Shown piece by piece: positions 11,380 through 19,717 of a stretch of 64,000 bases of DNA (position 1 is the first letter of the stretch; each line of letters starts with the position of its first letter). A program made the translations under genes and the position numbers. Below the pieces are notes generated by a model. The model saw only the letters and a list, made by a program, of their open reading frames with translations, had not been told where the DNA came from and did no database searches. The DNA is from Actinomycetospora sp. TBRC 11914 (GTDB taxonomy: Bacteria; Actinomycetota; Actinomycetes; Mycobacteriales; Pseudonocardiaceae): the NCBI RefSeq assembly GCF_012933465.1, contig NZ_JABBND010000010.1:62001-126000 (forward strand), read 5' to 3'.

Positions 11380-12948
11380 ATGGCGCGGTTCGTCGACCGC
11401 GTGACGCTGCACGTCACCGCCGGGGCGGGCGGCCACGGCTGCACCTCCGTGCGGCGGGAGAAGTTCGTGCCCCTCGGCGGCCCGGACGGCGGCAACGGCG
11501 GGCGCGGGGGAGACGTCGTGCTCGTCGTCGACCCGGGCGTCCACACGCTGCTCGACTTCCACCACCGCCCGCACGCCGTCGCCGGCAACGGCCGCCCCGG
11601 GATGGGCAGCTTCCGCAACGGGGCGAACGCCGAGGACGTCGAGCTCGCCGTCCCCGAGGGCACCGTCGTCCTCGACACCGACGGGGAGCTGCTCGGCGAC
11701 CTCACCGGCCCCGGAGCCCGCTTCGTCGCCGCCCGCGGCGGCCGCGGCGGGCTGGGCAACGCCGCCCTCGCGAGCCCCAGCCGCAAGGCGCCCGGCTTCG
11801 CGCTGCTCGGTGAGCCGGGCGAGACCCTCGACCTCGTCCTCGAGCTGCGCTCCATGGCCGACGTCGGGCTGCTCGGGTTCCCCAGCGCGGGCAAGTCCTC
11901 GCTGGTCAGCGCGTTGTCCGCCGCGAAGCCGAAGGTGGCGGACTACCCGTTCACCACCCTCACCCCGCACCTCGGGGTGGTCAGCGCGGGCGACACCACG
12001 TTCACCGTCGCCGACGTCCCGGGGCTCATCCCCGGGGCCTCCGACGGCAAGGGCCTCGGCCTGGACTTCCTGCGCCACATCGAGCGGTGCTCGGTGCTCG
12101 TGCACGTCGTCGACTGCGCGACGTTCGAGAGCGACCGCGACCCGGTCTCCGACATCCGGGCGCTCGAGCACGAGCTGGCCGAGTACACCCCGGCGCTGCG
12201 CAGCTCGGGCGTCGGCGCCGACCTCGGCTCGCGCCCCCGGATCGTCGCGCTGAACAAGGTCGACGTGCCCGACGCCGCCGAGCTCGCCGAGCTGGTGCGC
12301 CCCGACGTCGAGGCGTTCGGCTGGCCGGTCGTGGAGATCTCGACGGCGGCCCACACCGGGCTGCGCGAGCTGACGTTCCTCATGGCGGGTGCCGTCGAGG
12401 AGGCTCGGGCGAGCGCGGTGAGCACGGCCGCGGCGCAGCGGATCGTGCTGCGCCCGACCGCGGTCGACGACTCCGGCTTCACCGTCGAGGCGGACACCGC
12501 CGACGACATCGACCCGGCCGACGGGCCCGCCTGGCGCGTCCGCGGCGAGAAGCCGGAGCGGTGGGTCCGCCAGACCGACTTCGGCAACGACGAGGCCGTC
12601 GGCTACCTCGCGGACCGGCTCGCGCGTCTCGGCGTCGAGGAGGCCCTGGCCGAGGCGGGGGCGCAGCCCGGCGACATGGTCACCATCGGGGTGCACACCT
12701 TCGACTGGGAGCCCTCGACGCCGGCCGGCGTCGCCGCCCTGGGAGGCGGGGTGACGCAGGGCAACCGCGGGACCGACGCGCGAGTCGAGGCCGCCGGCTA
12801 CGCCGAGCGGATCAGCGCCGCCGAGCGCAAGGCCGCCAGGAAGGAGCGGCGCCGCCACCGCGACGACGCCGAGCTGGGCGTCCCGAGCTGGGTCGACGGC
12901 GGGGACTCCTACGAGCTCGCCGACGACGACCTCGGGGACGACGGGTGA
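11380..12948 (+). CDS. obgE: Obg-family GTPase
   Basis: 522 residues. The glycine-rich Obg fold ([14 protein letters not shown], about residues 34-47) precedes the G domain with P-loop GFPSAGKSS near 166, switch DVPGL near 213 and NKVD near 292. The OCT domain and a charged tail follow. ObgE is a ribosome-associated GTPase in 50S assembly and stress responses. The ATG at 11380 follows GAAGGAAGGG. The stop overlaps proB by 4 nt, so the pair is coupled. Confidence 0.96.
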   Translation: MARFVDRVTLHVTAGAGGHGCTSVRREKFVPLGGPDGGNGGRGGDVVLVVDPGVHTLLDFHHRPHAVAGNGRPGMGSFRNGANAEDVELAVPEGTVVLDTDGELLGDLTGPGARFVAARGGRGGLGNAALASPSRKAPGFALLGEPGETLDLVLELRSMADVGLLGFPSAGKSSLVSALSAAKPKVADYPFTTLTPHLGVVSAGDTTFTVADVPGLIPGASDGKGLGLDFLRHIERCSVLVHVVDCATFESDRDPVSDIRALEHELAEYTPALRSSGVGADLGSRPRIVALNKVDVPDAAELAELVRPDVEAFGWPVVEISTAAHTGLRELTFLMAGAVEEARASAVSTAAAQRIVLRPTAVDDSGFTVEADTADDIDPADGPAWRVRGEKPERWVRQTDFGNDEAVGYLADRLARLGVEEALAEAGAQPGDMVTIGVHTFDWEPSTPAGVAALGGGVTQGNRGTDARVEAAGYAERISAAERKAARKERRRHRDDAELGVPSWVDGGDSYELADDDLGDDG

Positions 12949-14111
12949 CCGCGCGCGAGACCGTCGCGGGCGCGCGGCGCCTCGTGGTGAAGGTCGGGTC
13001 GTCGTCGCTGTCCAGCGTGTCGGGCGGGCTCGACGTCACGCGGCTGGACGCGCTGGTCGACGCGGTCGCCGCCCGCGTGGCGGCGGGCACGCAGGTGGTG
13101 CTGGTGTCCTCCGGCGCGATCGCCGCGGGCCTCGCCCCGCTCGGGCTGGCGCGCCGCCCGCGGGACCTGGCGACCCAGCAGGCGGCGGCGTCGGTCGGGC
13201 AGCTCCACCTCATCCGGGCCTACGCCGACGCGTTCGCCCGTCACGACCGCGTCGTCGGGCAGGTGCTGCTGACCAGCCACGACGTGGTGCGCCGCGCGCC
13301 GTACCGGAACGCCCAGCGGACCTTCGAGCGCCTGCTCGGCCTCGGCGTCGTGCCGGTGGTCAACGAGAACGACACCACGGCCACCGACGAGATCCGCTTC
13401 GGCGACAACGACCGGCTCGCGGCCCTCGTCGCCCACATCGTCGGCGCGGACGCCCTGGTGCTGCTCTCCGACGTCGACGGCGTGTACGACGACGACCCGC
13501 GCCATCCGGGCGCGTCCATGCTCGACGAGGTGCACGGGGTCGCCGACCTCGAGCAGGTGCGGGTCGTACGGCCCGGCGCGGGCAGCGTCGGGACCGGCGG
13601 GATGGCCTCCAAGCTCGCCGCCGCCGACCTCGCCTCGGGTGCCGGGGTCCCGGTCCTCGTCGCGGCGGCGTCGGCGGCCTCCACCGCGCTCGACGGGGCC
13701 GCCGTCGGGACCGTGTTCGCGCCGACCGGCCCGCGGCTCTCGGCCCGCCGGTTCTGGCTGCGGCACATGGCGGGCTCCCGCGGCCGGCTGCACCTCGACG
13801 ACGGGGCGGTGCGCGCCGTGACGTCGGGCCCCGCGACGAAGCGGCGGTCGCTCCTCGCGGCCGGGATCACCGGGTCGGACGGCGACTTCGAGGCCGGGGA
13901 CGTCGTCGAGCTGGTCGGGCCGCGCGGGGAGACGGTGGCGCGGGGCGTGGTGGCGTTCGACGCCGAGGAGATGCCGGAGCTCGTCGGGCGCAAGACCCGT
14001 GACCTGGCGCCGGAACTGCGCCGGGAGGTCGTGCACGCCGACGACCTCGTCCCGGTGCGGGGCGTCGCTCCGTCCGCCGAGGGTGCCGCGACGGTCACCT
14101 CGTCCGGCTGA
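12945..14111 (+). CDS. proB: Glutamate 5-kinase
   Basis: 388 residues. ProB phosphorylates the gamma carboxylate of glutamate, the first step of proline synthesis. The amino-acid kinase start KVGSSSL is near residues 16-22, SSGAIAAG follows, then [17 protein letters not shown] for glutamate and nucleotide binding, and [12 protein letters not shown]. The last ~100 residues form the RNA-type PUA domain. The GTG overlaps the obgE stop. Confidence 0.96.
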   Translation: MTARETVAGARRLVVKVGSSSLSSVSGGLDVTRLDALVDAVAARVAAGTQVVLVSSGAIAAGLAPLGLARRPRDLATQQAAASVGQLHLIRAYADAFARHDRVVGQVLLTSHDVVRRAPYRNAQRTFERLLGLGVVPVVNENDTTATDEIRFGDNDRLAALVAHIVGADALVLLSDVDGVYDDDPRHPGASMLDEVHGVADLEQVRVVRPGAGSVGTGGMASKLAAADLASGAGVPVLVAAASAASTALDGAAVGTVFAPTGPRLSARRFWLRHMAGSRGRLHLDDGAVRAVTSGPATKRRSLLAAGITGSDGDFEAGDVVELVGPRGETVARGVVAFDAEEMPELVGRKTRDLAPELRREVVHADDLVPVRGVAPSAEGAATVTSSG

Positions 14112-14150
14112 GCACCGGGGTGGGGCTCCCCTGGGTAGATGATCATGCCG

Positions 14151-14327
14151 AGGGCACCGGGTGTGCTCGTGTCGTTGATCAGAGGCACGTGGGGCAGGGC
14201 GCGGTCGGCTCGGAGCTGCGCGGTGTGCCCCTCGTGGAGGGGGACCCGGCGCCGGCCGGCGGCGCCGCCGGTGAGGGGCACGTGGGACAGGGCGCGGGCC
14301 GCTAGGAGCTGCGCGGTGTGCCCCTCG
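14151..14327. repeat. Repeat family A, locus 1 (two units)
   Basis: Two related units occur at about 14174-14233 and 14271-14327. Both contain GCACGTGGG, a CAGGGCGCGG core and GAGCTGCGCGGTGTGCCCCTC, then a G run and GACCC. Their ends are complementary (GAGGGGCAC with GTGCCCCTC), so each can fold as a hairpin. They fill most of the 293-bp gap between proB and proA. The same family recurs at 37.15-37.50 kb. Confidence 0.75.
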
Positions 14328-14392
14328 GCGGGGGGACCCGCCCACCCCACCGCACCGCACCCGCCGTCGGGAACCCGCGTGCGTGTGGTCGG

Positions 14393-14398
14393 CATACT
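14393..14398 (+). promoter_or_regulatory. -10 element of the proA-like gene (leaderless)
   Basis: CATACT, 6 nt before the ATG at 14405; no Shine-Dalgarno. Confidence 0.45.
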
Positions 14399-14404
14399 GG
14401 GCCG

Positions 14405-15676
14405 ATGACCAGCGCGGCGACCCGGACGACCCCGGCCGAGATCGTGACCGAGTGCGGCGAGCGGGCGGCGGCCGCGGCCCCGGCGATGGCGGCCGCGACG
14501 GACGACCGGATCGCGGCGGCGCTGCGCGGGATGGCCGACCTGCTCCTCGCGAAGGCCCCGAGCCTCGCGACGGCGAACGAGGCCGACGTCGCGGCGGCGC
14601 TGGACGCGGGCATGACGACGGCGCTGGTCGACCGCCTGCGCCTGGGGGAGGACCGGCTCGCGACGATGGCGCAGTCGCTGCGCGAGCTCGCCGAGGTGTC
14701 CTCGCCCCCGCGCGACACGGTGCTCGAGGAGCGTCCCGACGGGCTGCGGCTGGTCGAGCGCAGGCGTCCGGTCGGCGTGATCGGCGCGAACTTCGAGGCG
14801 CGCCCGAACGTGGTCGTGGACGTCGCGTCGCAGCTGGTGAAGTCGCGCAACGCCGGGGTGCTGCGGACGGGCGGCGCCGCGCTGTCCTCGGCGACCGCGC
14901 TGATGGCCGACGTCGTCTCCCCGGCCCTCGAGGCGGCGGGGCTGCCGGCGGACGCGGTGACGCTGGTCGGGGACCCGCGGCGGGAGTGCGCGGTCGAGCT
15001 GGTCCGCCGGCCGGGGCTGATCGGGCTGGTGATCCTGCGCGGGTCGGGGGAGACCACCCGGTCGCTGGGGCTCGAGGCCGCCCAGCACGGGGTGCGGACG
15101 CTCGCGCACGCCGACGGCGGCGGGGTGCTCTACGTCGACCGCGCCGCCGACCCGGCGCTGACCACCACCCTCGTGACGTCCTCGCTCGACCGGCTCGGGG
15201 TCTGCAACCGCCTCAACCTGCTGCTGGTCGACCGGCCGCAGTGGGACACCGTCACGCCGATCCTGGTCGAGCTGCTGCGCGACGCCGGCGTCCGGGCCTC
15301 GCTGCCGCCCCACGAGCACCCGCTCGGCCACGAGTGGGCGCTCGACGACGGCCACGAGGCGACGGTGACGGTCGCGCCGGCCGACGGCCCGGCCGACGCG
15401 GCGGCGATCGCCAACCGGGAGACCTCGGGGCTCGCCGCGACCGTGGTGACCGCCGACGAGGCGTCCGCCCGGATCTTCCTCGACACCTACGCGGGCACGG
15501 GCGCGTTCTGGAACGCCACGACCCGTCTCCTCGACGGGTTCAAGCTGCGCCGCGTGCCCGAGACCGGGATCAACGTCGACCACGTCCCCGGGCCCCGCGG
15601 ACCCGTGGTGTTCACCGACCTGTGCCTGCGCCAGTTCGTGGTGGTGCCGGCCTCGACGGCGGTCGGGTTGGCCTAG
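14405..15676 (+). CDS. proA: Gamma-glutamyl phosphate reductase-like aldehyde dehydrogenase (divergent ProA)
   Basis: 423 residues. The expected role, by family and by position after proB, is NADPH reduction of glutamyl-5-phosphate to the semialdehyde. Conserved features are RRPVGVIGANFEARPNVVVD and the catalytic cysteine in GVCNRLNLLLVD. The protein departs from standard ProA elsewhere. The IPRGG loop reads ILRGSGETTR, the Gly-Ala-Glu-Ile-Gly-Ile-Ser segment reads RVPETGIN, and the terminal RGPMGLEGL reads RGPVVFTDL. It is therefore either a fast-evolving ProA or a related aldehyde dehydrogenase with its own substrate. proB does not run directly into it: the gap holds family A repeats and the gene has its own promoter. 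Confidence 0.75.
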   Translation: MTSAATRTTPAEIVTECGERAAAAAPAMAAATDDRIAAALRGMADLLLAKAPSLATANEADVAAALDAGMTTALVDRLRLGEDRLATMAQSLRELAEVSSPPRDTVLEERPDGLRLVERRRPVGVIGANFEARPNVVVDVASQLVKSRNAGVLRTGGAALSSATALMADVVSPALEAAGLPADAVTLVGDPRRECAVELVRRPGLIGLVILRGSGETTRSLGLEAAQHGVRTLAHADGGGVLYVDRAADPALTTTLVTSSLDRLGVCNRLNLLLVDRPQWDTVTPILVELLRDAGVRASLPPHEHPLGHEWALDDGHEATVTVAPADGPADAAAIANRETSGLAATVVTADEASARIFLDTYAGTGAFWNATTRLLDGFKLRRVPETGINVDHVPGPRGPVVFTDLCLRQFVVVPASTAVGLA

Positions 15677-15738
15677 CGGCTCGTGCGTGCGTTCCCGTGC
15701 CAGGACACGGGAACGCACGCACGAGCCGTCAGGCCAAC
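15667..15738. terminator. Bidirectional terminator / palindrome C1 between convergent genes
   Basis: Arms 15667-15699 and 15706-15738 pair over 33 bp with two mismatches around a 6-nt loop; the inner 23 bp are perfect. Both convergent genes' stop codons lie inside the outer arms. The core GTTCCCGTGCCAG-NN-CACGGGAAC recurs at 46.06 kb (family C). Confidence 0.85.
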
Positions 15739-17300
15739 GGACGCCGGAAGCGGGCCGTCGCCCCGACCACCGCGGCGGCCGCACCGGCCAGGCCGGTGAC
15801 CGCGAAGCAGTACGAGCCCAGCCACACGTGCTTGGACAGCTCGTAGTAGCCGTCGCCGAGGACGGCCAGGGTGACGACGCCGAGGCCGAGCAGCGCCGCG
15901 CCGGCCGCGACCCGCAGCAGCCCGACGGCCAGCGGATCCGCCCGGCGCACGCGCGGCAGGAGCGTCGCCGTCCCCGCCGTCAGGCCCAGCAGCACCGTCA
16001 CCAGGGGCAGCCACCCGGCCCCGATGCCCGCGAGCCAGCCGAGCAGCATCGCGGTCTGCGGGCCCGCCTCGGGGTAGGCGGTGCGGCCCTCGAAGTGCTC
16101 CGGGGCTGTCCCGCGGGGCGCCGAGGGCAGGTAGGTCAGCTGGGGGCGCATCGTCGCGGTCAGACCCCGGCCGACCATCGTCGCGAGCGCGGCCGGGTGC
16201 TCGGCCAGCAGTGTGTGCGCGGTGGCGGCGGCCTCCTGCGGCCGGTCGCCGATCGCGGGCGTCCAGCCCGGGATGTCGAACCCGCCCGCCCAGTAGAAGC
16301 CCTCCCCGGAGTGCGCCGCGGCGGCCGGGGGCAGCCCGACGGCCTGCGCGACGGTGTCGGGGCCGATCGCGGGCATGAGCGCGGTGAAGAGCAGGTTGTG
16401 GGCGTTCACGGCGCCGTAGCTGCGGTCCTGGCCGGCGATGCCCTCGGCGACCGGGGTCGCCGCCCCGGCGAGCAGGGCGAGTGCCACGAGTGGGCCGGCG
16501 AGGCGGGTGAGCACCCGGCGGCGGCGCCCGGTCGACTCCGGGGCGCGCACCACGACCAGCGCGCAGCAGACCAGCGCCACCCCGCCGACCGGGATGAAGC
16601 CGGGCTTGGCGGTGGCGGCGACCAGCCCGCCGAGGGAGAGCAGGCCGAGCGCGACGACGCGCGGCAGCCGCTGGGTGGGGCGTGTCGCGGCGACGACGAG
16701 CAGGCCGGTGACCACCCACACCGTCCCGATCAGCGCCGTCGGCTCCGCGTAGAGCGAGACGAGGAACCGCGACCACCAGGAGACGACCAGCAGCGGCAGC
16801 AGCGGGATCGCCACCAGGGCGGCCCGCGCGGGCCGCACCGACGCCAGGGTCGCGGCGCCGAGCCCGACGCCGAGTGCCGCGATCCCGGCGAAGAGCCAGG
16901 CGTAGCTGGTGAGCGACCACATCCCGGGTCCGCCGGGCACGACGAGCCCGAGCAGCGTCGCCGACGACGACGGCGCGGCGGTGCAGGGCTTCGCGCCGGT
17001 GGTGAACGCGGTGACGACGACGCCGCGCCAGAGCGCGAAGCGGCTCGGGGTGTCGGGGGTGAGGCCCGCCGTGCAGAACAGCCGGTAGGCGTCGCCGTTG
17101 TCGCCCACCCCGATGAGGCCGCCGCCGAGCAGCGGCACCCGGAGCAGCCCGATGCGCAGCGCGAGCCCCAGCACCGTGACGGCGGCGGCGAGCCCGCCCG
17201 CGGCGGCCGGGACCGCGACCCGGCGCGGGACCGCCAGGGCACGCAGGTCCTCGGCGGCGTTCGTCAGGGCCCCGGGGAGGCCGGCGACCGCGGCGAGCAC
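15729..17300 (-). CDS. Polytopic membrane protein, possibly GT-C-type glycosyltransferase
   Basis: 523 residues with about 11-12 hydrophobic segments. After the first membrane helix comes an extracytoplasmic loop with GVGDNGDAYRLFCTAGL, an acidic motif in the place where GT-C glycosyltransferases carry a catalytic acidic pair. A second long loop (about residues 300-390, containing SGEGFYWAGGFDIPGWTP) is also predicted outside. This architecture resembles WsfD-like glycan-assembly proteins, but I cannot assign a substrate. The start codon is GTG at 17300. Its last codons and stop lie in the shared palindrome with proA. Confidence 0.6.
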   Translation of the reverse strand: MLAAVAGLPGALTNAAEDLRALAVPRRVAVPAAAGGLAAAVTVLGLALRIGLLRVPLLGGGLIGVGDNGDAYRLFCTAGLTPDTPSRFALWRGVVVTAFTTGAKPCTAAPSSSATLLGLVVPGGPGMWSLTSYAWLFAGIAALGVGLGAATLASVRPARAALVAIPLLPLLVVSWWSRFLVSLYAEPTALIGTVWVVTGLLVVAATRPTQRLPRVVALGLLSLGGLVAATAKPGFIPVGGVALVCCALVVVRAPESTGRRRRVLTRLAGPLVALALLAGAATPVAEGIAGQDRSYGAVNAHNLLFTALMPAIGPDTVAQAVGLPPAAAAHSGEGFYWAGGFDIPGWTPAIGDRPQEAAATAHTLLAEHPAALATMVGRGLTATMRPQLTYLPSAPRGTAPEHFEGRTAYPEAGPQTAMLLGWLAGIGAGWLPLVTVLLGLTAGTATLLPRVRRADPLAVGLLRVAAGAALLGLGVVTLAVLGDGYYELSKHVWLGSYCFAVTGLAGAAAAVVGATARFRRPLA

Positions 17301-17411
17301 ACGGTCCCGTCGTGCAGCGCCGCGCCGCGAACGGGGGAGCGAAGTGAGCGGATCGATCCAGCGACGCTAGCGTCCCCCGTTCGTGGCGCACGCCACCGGG
17401 GTGGGGATCCG

Positions 17412-18092
17412 CTAGAGGACGACGCCGTGGTCGCGGACCCGGTCCCACACCTCGACGGGCAGATCGGCCCAGGAGAAGACGTCGTCGACCGCGACGAAGC
17501 GGCCGGCCGCGTGCCGGGCCGCGAGGATGCCCGCCGCGTGGGCGGGCTCGAGCCCGCAGACCGCCGCGACCACCGGGGCGGGCGCGGAGTTCAGGTCGAC
17601 GAGCCCGCCGTCGTCGTACTCGCGAGGCAGGTCGGGGCGCCCGATCCGCAGCTCGCGGGCGAGCAGCGGGTCGGTGGCGGCGAGCCGGCGGGCCTCGTCG
17701 CGCCGGGTCCGCGCGGCCAGCGCGCGGGCGACGGCGGGGTGCGGCACCGACGACGCCGGCCGCGGCCCGTACACCTGCTGGCGCACGACGACGAGGCCCA
17801 CGAGCCCGCCGAGCAGGACCAGCACCATCAGCGCGCCCCCGAGCCCGGCGACGAACCCCTCGGGCTGCCCGGCCGCGTCCTTCGCCCCGGCGCCGAGGAA
17901 CGCGAACCCCAGGAGGGTGGCGACGAGGACCGCGGCCGCCAGCACGCCGTGCCCGATGCGCCGCGACACGACCGCGGCGTGGGTGTAGGGGACCGCCGCG
18001 AGGATCCCGAAGCTGGCCACGTGGAGCAGGAACCACCAGCCGCCACGCGTGAACCAGTTCCCCTGCGTCGGCGGGACGGGCGCGGCGGCCAT
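17412..18092 (-). CDS. Membrane protein with C-terminal helix-hairpin-helix (ComEA-like) domain
   Basis: 226 residues. Three hydrophobic segments occupy the first ~125 residues. The C-terminus reads LVDLNSAPAPVVAAVCGL followed by AGILAARHAAGRFVAVDDV, the pattern of a tandem HhH DNA-binding unit. Family usage is unknown; it is not the competence ComEA, which is at 31.1 kb. Its ATG is 2 nt after the acyl-CoA synthetase stop, so the two form an operon. The HhH may bind DNA near the membrane or serve as a structural module. Confidence 0.7.
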   Translation of the reverse strand: MAAAPVPPTQGNWFTRGGWWFLLHVASFGILAAVPYTHAAVVSRRIGHGVLAAAVLVATLLGFAFLGAGAKDAAGQPEGFVAGLGGALMVLVLLGGLVGLVVVRQQVYGPRPASSVPHPAVARALAARTRRDEARRLAATDPLLARELRIGRPDLPREYDDGGLVDLNSAPAPVVAAVCGLEPAHAAGILAARHAAGRFVAVDDVFSWADLPVEVWDRVRDHGVVL

Positions 18093-18094
18093 CG

Positions 18095-19615
18095 TCAGAC
18101 CTTCTCGCGCAGGACGCGCTTGAGGAGCTTGCCGGACTGGTTGCGCGGCAGCTCGTCGATGAGGTGGACCGATTTGGGGACCTTGTACTTCGCGAGCCGG
18201 CCCTTGGCGTGGGTGATCAGCTCGGCGGTGTCGAAGCCGCCGGCGTCCTGGCCGTCGCGGAGGACCACGAACGCCGTCACGGCCTCGATCCACCGGTCGT
18301 CGGGGGTGCCGATGACGGCGACCTCGGCGACCGCCGGGTGCGTGTACAGCGCGTCCTCCACCTCGCGGGAGGCGACGAGGATGCCGCCGGTGTTGATGAC
18401 GTCCTTGATGCGGTCGACGACGGTGATGAAGCCTTCCTCGTCGAGGCGCACCAGGTCCCCGGAGTGGAACCAGCCGTCCCGGAACGCCTCGGCGGTCTCC
18501 TCGGGCTTGTCCCAGTAGCCCTCGCAGAGCTGGGGCGAGCGGTACACGACCTCGCCCGACCCGCCCGGCTCGACGTCGTCGCCCTGGTCGTCGATCACGC
18601 GGAGCTCGACGAACAGGACGGGGCGCCCGCAGGAGTCCGGGCGCTCGTCGTGCTCCTCGGGCTGCAGCACCGTCGCCAGCGGACCGATCTCGGACTGGCC
18701 GAAGCAGTTGTAGACCCCGAGGGCGGGCAGGTGCTCGCGGAGCCGCTGGAGGATCGGGCCCGGCATGATCGACGCGCCGTAGAAGGCCTTGCGCAGGCTG
18801 GTCAGGTCGCGGGTGGCGAAGTCGGGGTGGTTGACCGCCGGCACCCAGACGGTCGGGGCGAGGAAGAGCGCCCCGATGTGGTCGGCCTCGATCCGCCGGA
18901 GGATCTCCGGGACGTCGGGGACCTCCATGAGGTGGTTGGTGGCCCCCACCGCGAGGTAGGGGAGCATGAACAGCTGCATCCCGGCCGAGTGGTACAGCGG
19001 CATGGCGTGCAGCGGCTCGTCGTCCTGGCCCATCCCGAGCGCGTGGATGCCCGAGACGTACTCGTGCACCAGCCCGCGGTGGGTCATCATCGCGCCCTTG
19101 GGCTTCGACGTGGTGCCGCTGGTGTAGAGCAGCTGGACCAGGTCGGAGTCGGCCACCGTGATGTCGTCGAGGTCGGGGACCTCGCCGGTGCGGGCGGCGT
19201 CGAGGAGGCTGCCGGGGGCGTCGCGCATCGGGACGACCTGGCTCGGCCGGGTGGCCAGCGCGTCGACGTGGACGGCCAGCTTCGGGTCGACGACGAGGAC
19301 CTTGCTGCCCGACTGCTCGATCAGGTACGCGAGCTCCTCGCCGGTGAGCGCGTAGTTGATCGGCACGTGGACCGCGCCCAGCCGGGCCGCGCCGAGGAAG
19401 CCCAGGAGGTAGGCGTCGGAGTTCTGGCCGTAGGCGGCCACCCGGTCGCCCTGCGCGACGCCGAGGCCGCGCAGCCAGCCCGCGGTCCGGCTCGTGGCCT
19501 CGTCGAGCTCGCGGTAGGTCCACGAGCGGTCGGCGAAGACGAGGGCGGTGCGGTCGGGCGTGCGGCGGGCGCTGCGGCGCACGACGCCGTCGACGGTGTT
19601 GGCGCGGGTGTCCAC
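18095..19615 (-). CDS. AMP-forming acyl-CoA synthetase
   Basis: 506 residues of the ANL superfamily. It activates a carboxylic acid as acyl-AMP and transfers it to CoA. Visible motifs are YTSGTTSKPKG (residues 164-174), NCFGQSE, GWFHSGD and the C-terminal lysine motif NQSGKLLKR. The substrate is probably a medium or long fatty acid, judged only from overall similarity to FadD-type enzymes. The GTG start has GGAGG a few bases upstream. The gene ends 2 nt before the HhH membrane protein. Confidence 0.88.
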   Translation of the reverse strand: MDTRANTVDGVVRRSARRTPDRTALVFADRSWTYRELDEATSRTAGWLRGLGVAQGDRVAAYGQNSDAYLLGFLGAARLGAVHVPINYALTGEELAYLIEQSGSKVLVVDPKLAVHVDALATRPSQVVPMRDAPGSLLDAARTGEVPDLDDITVADSDLVQLLYTSGTTSKPKGAMMTHRGLVHEYVSGIHALGMGQDDEPLHAMPLYHSAGMQLFMLPYLAVGATNHLMEVPDVPEILRRIEADHIGALFLAPTVWVPAVNHPDFATRDLTSLRKAFYGASIMPGPILQRLREHLPALGVYNCFGQSEIGPLATVLQPEEHDERPDSCGRPVLFVELRVIDDQGDDVEPGGSGEVVYRSPQLCEGYWDKPEETAEAFRDGWFHSGDLVRLDEEGFITVVDRIKDVINTGGILVASREVEDALYTHPAVAEVAVIGTPDDRWIEAVTAFVVLRDGQDAGGFDTAELITHAKGRLAKYKVPKSVHLIDELPRNQSGKLLKRVLREKV

Positions 19616-19717
19616 GGTCCTCCGGACTCTCGGGCTCGGGCGGGCGGGTGCTCCGGGTCACTCTCGCCGGTCGGTCGGGCGGCGTCCAGTTGTGCGATGG
19701 GGGAGTCGGCGCTCCGG

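Noticed and set aside
15729-17300. Naming the membrane protein WsfD
   Set aside because: Only the topology and an acidic loop motif agree; without a search the name would be a guess.
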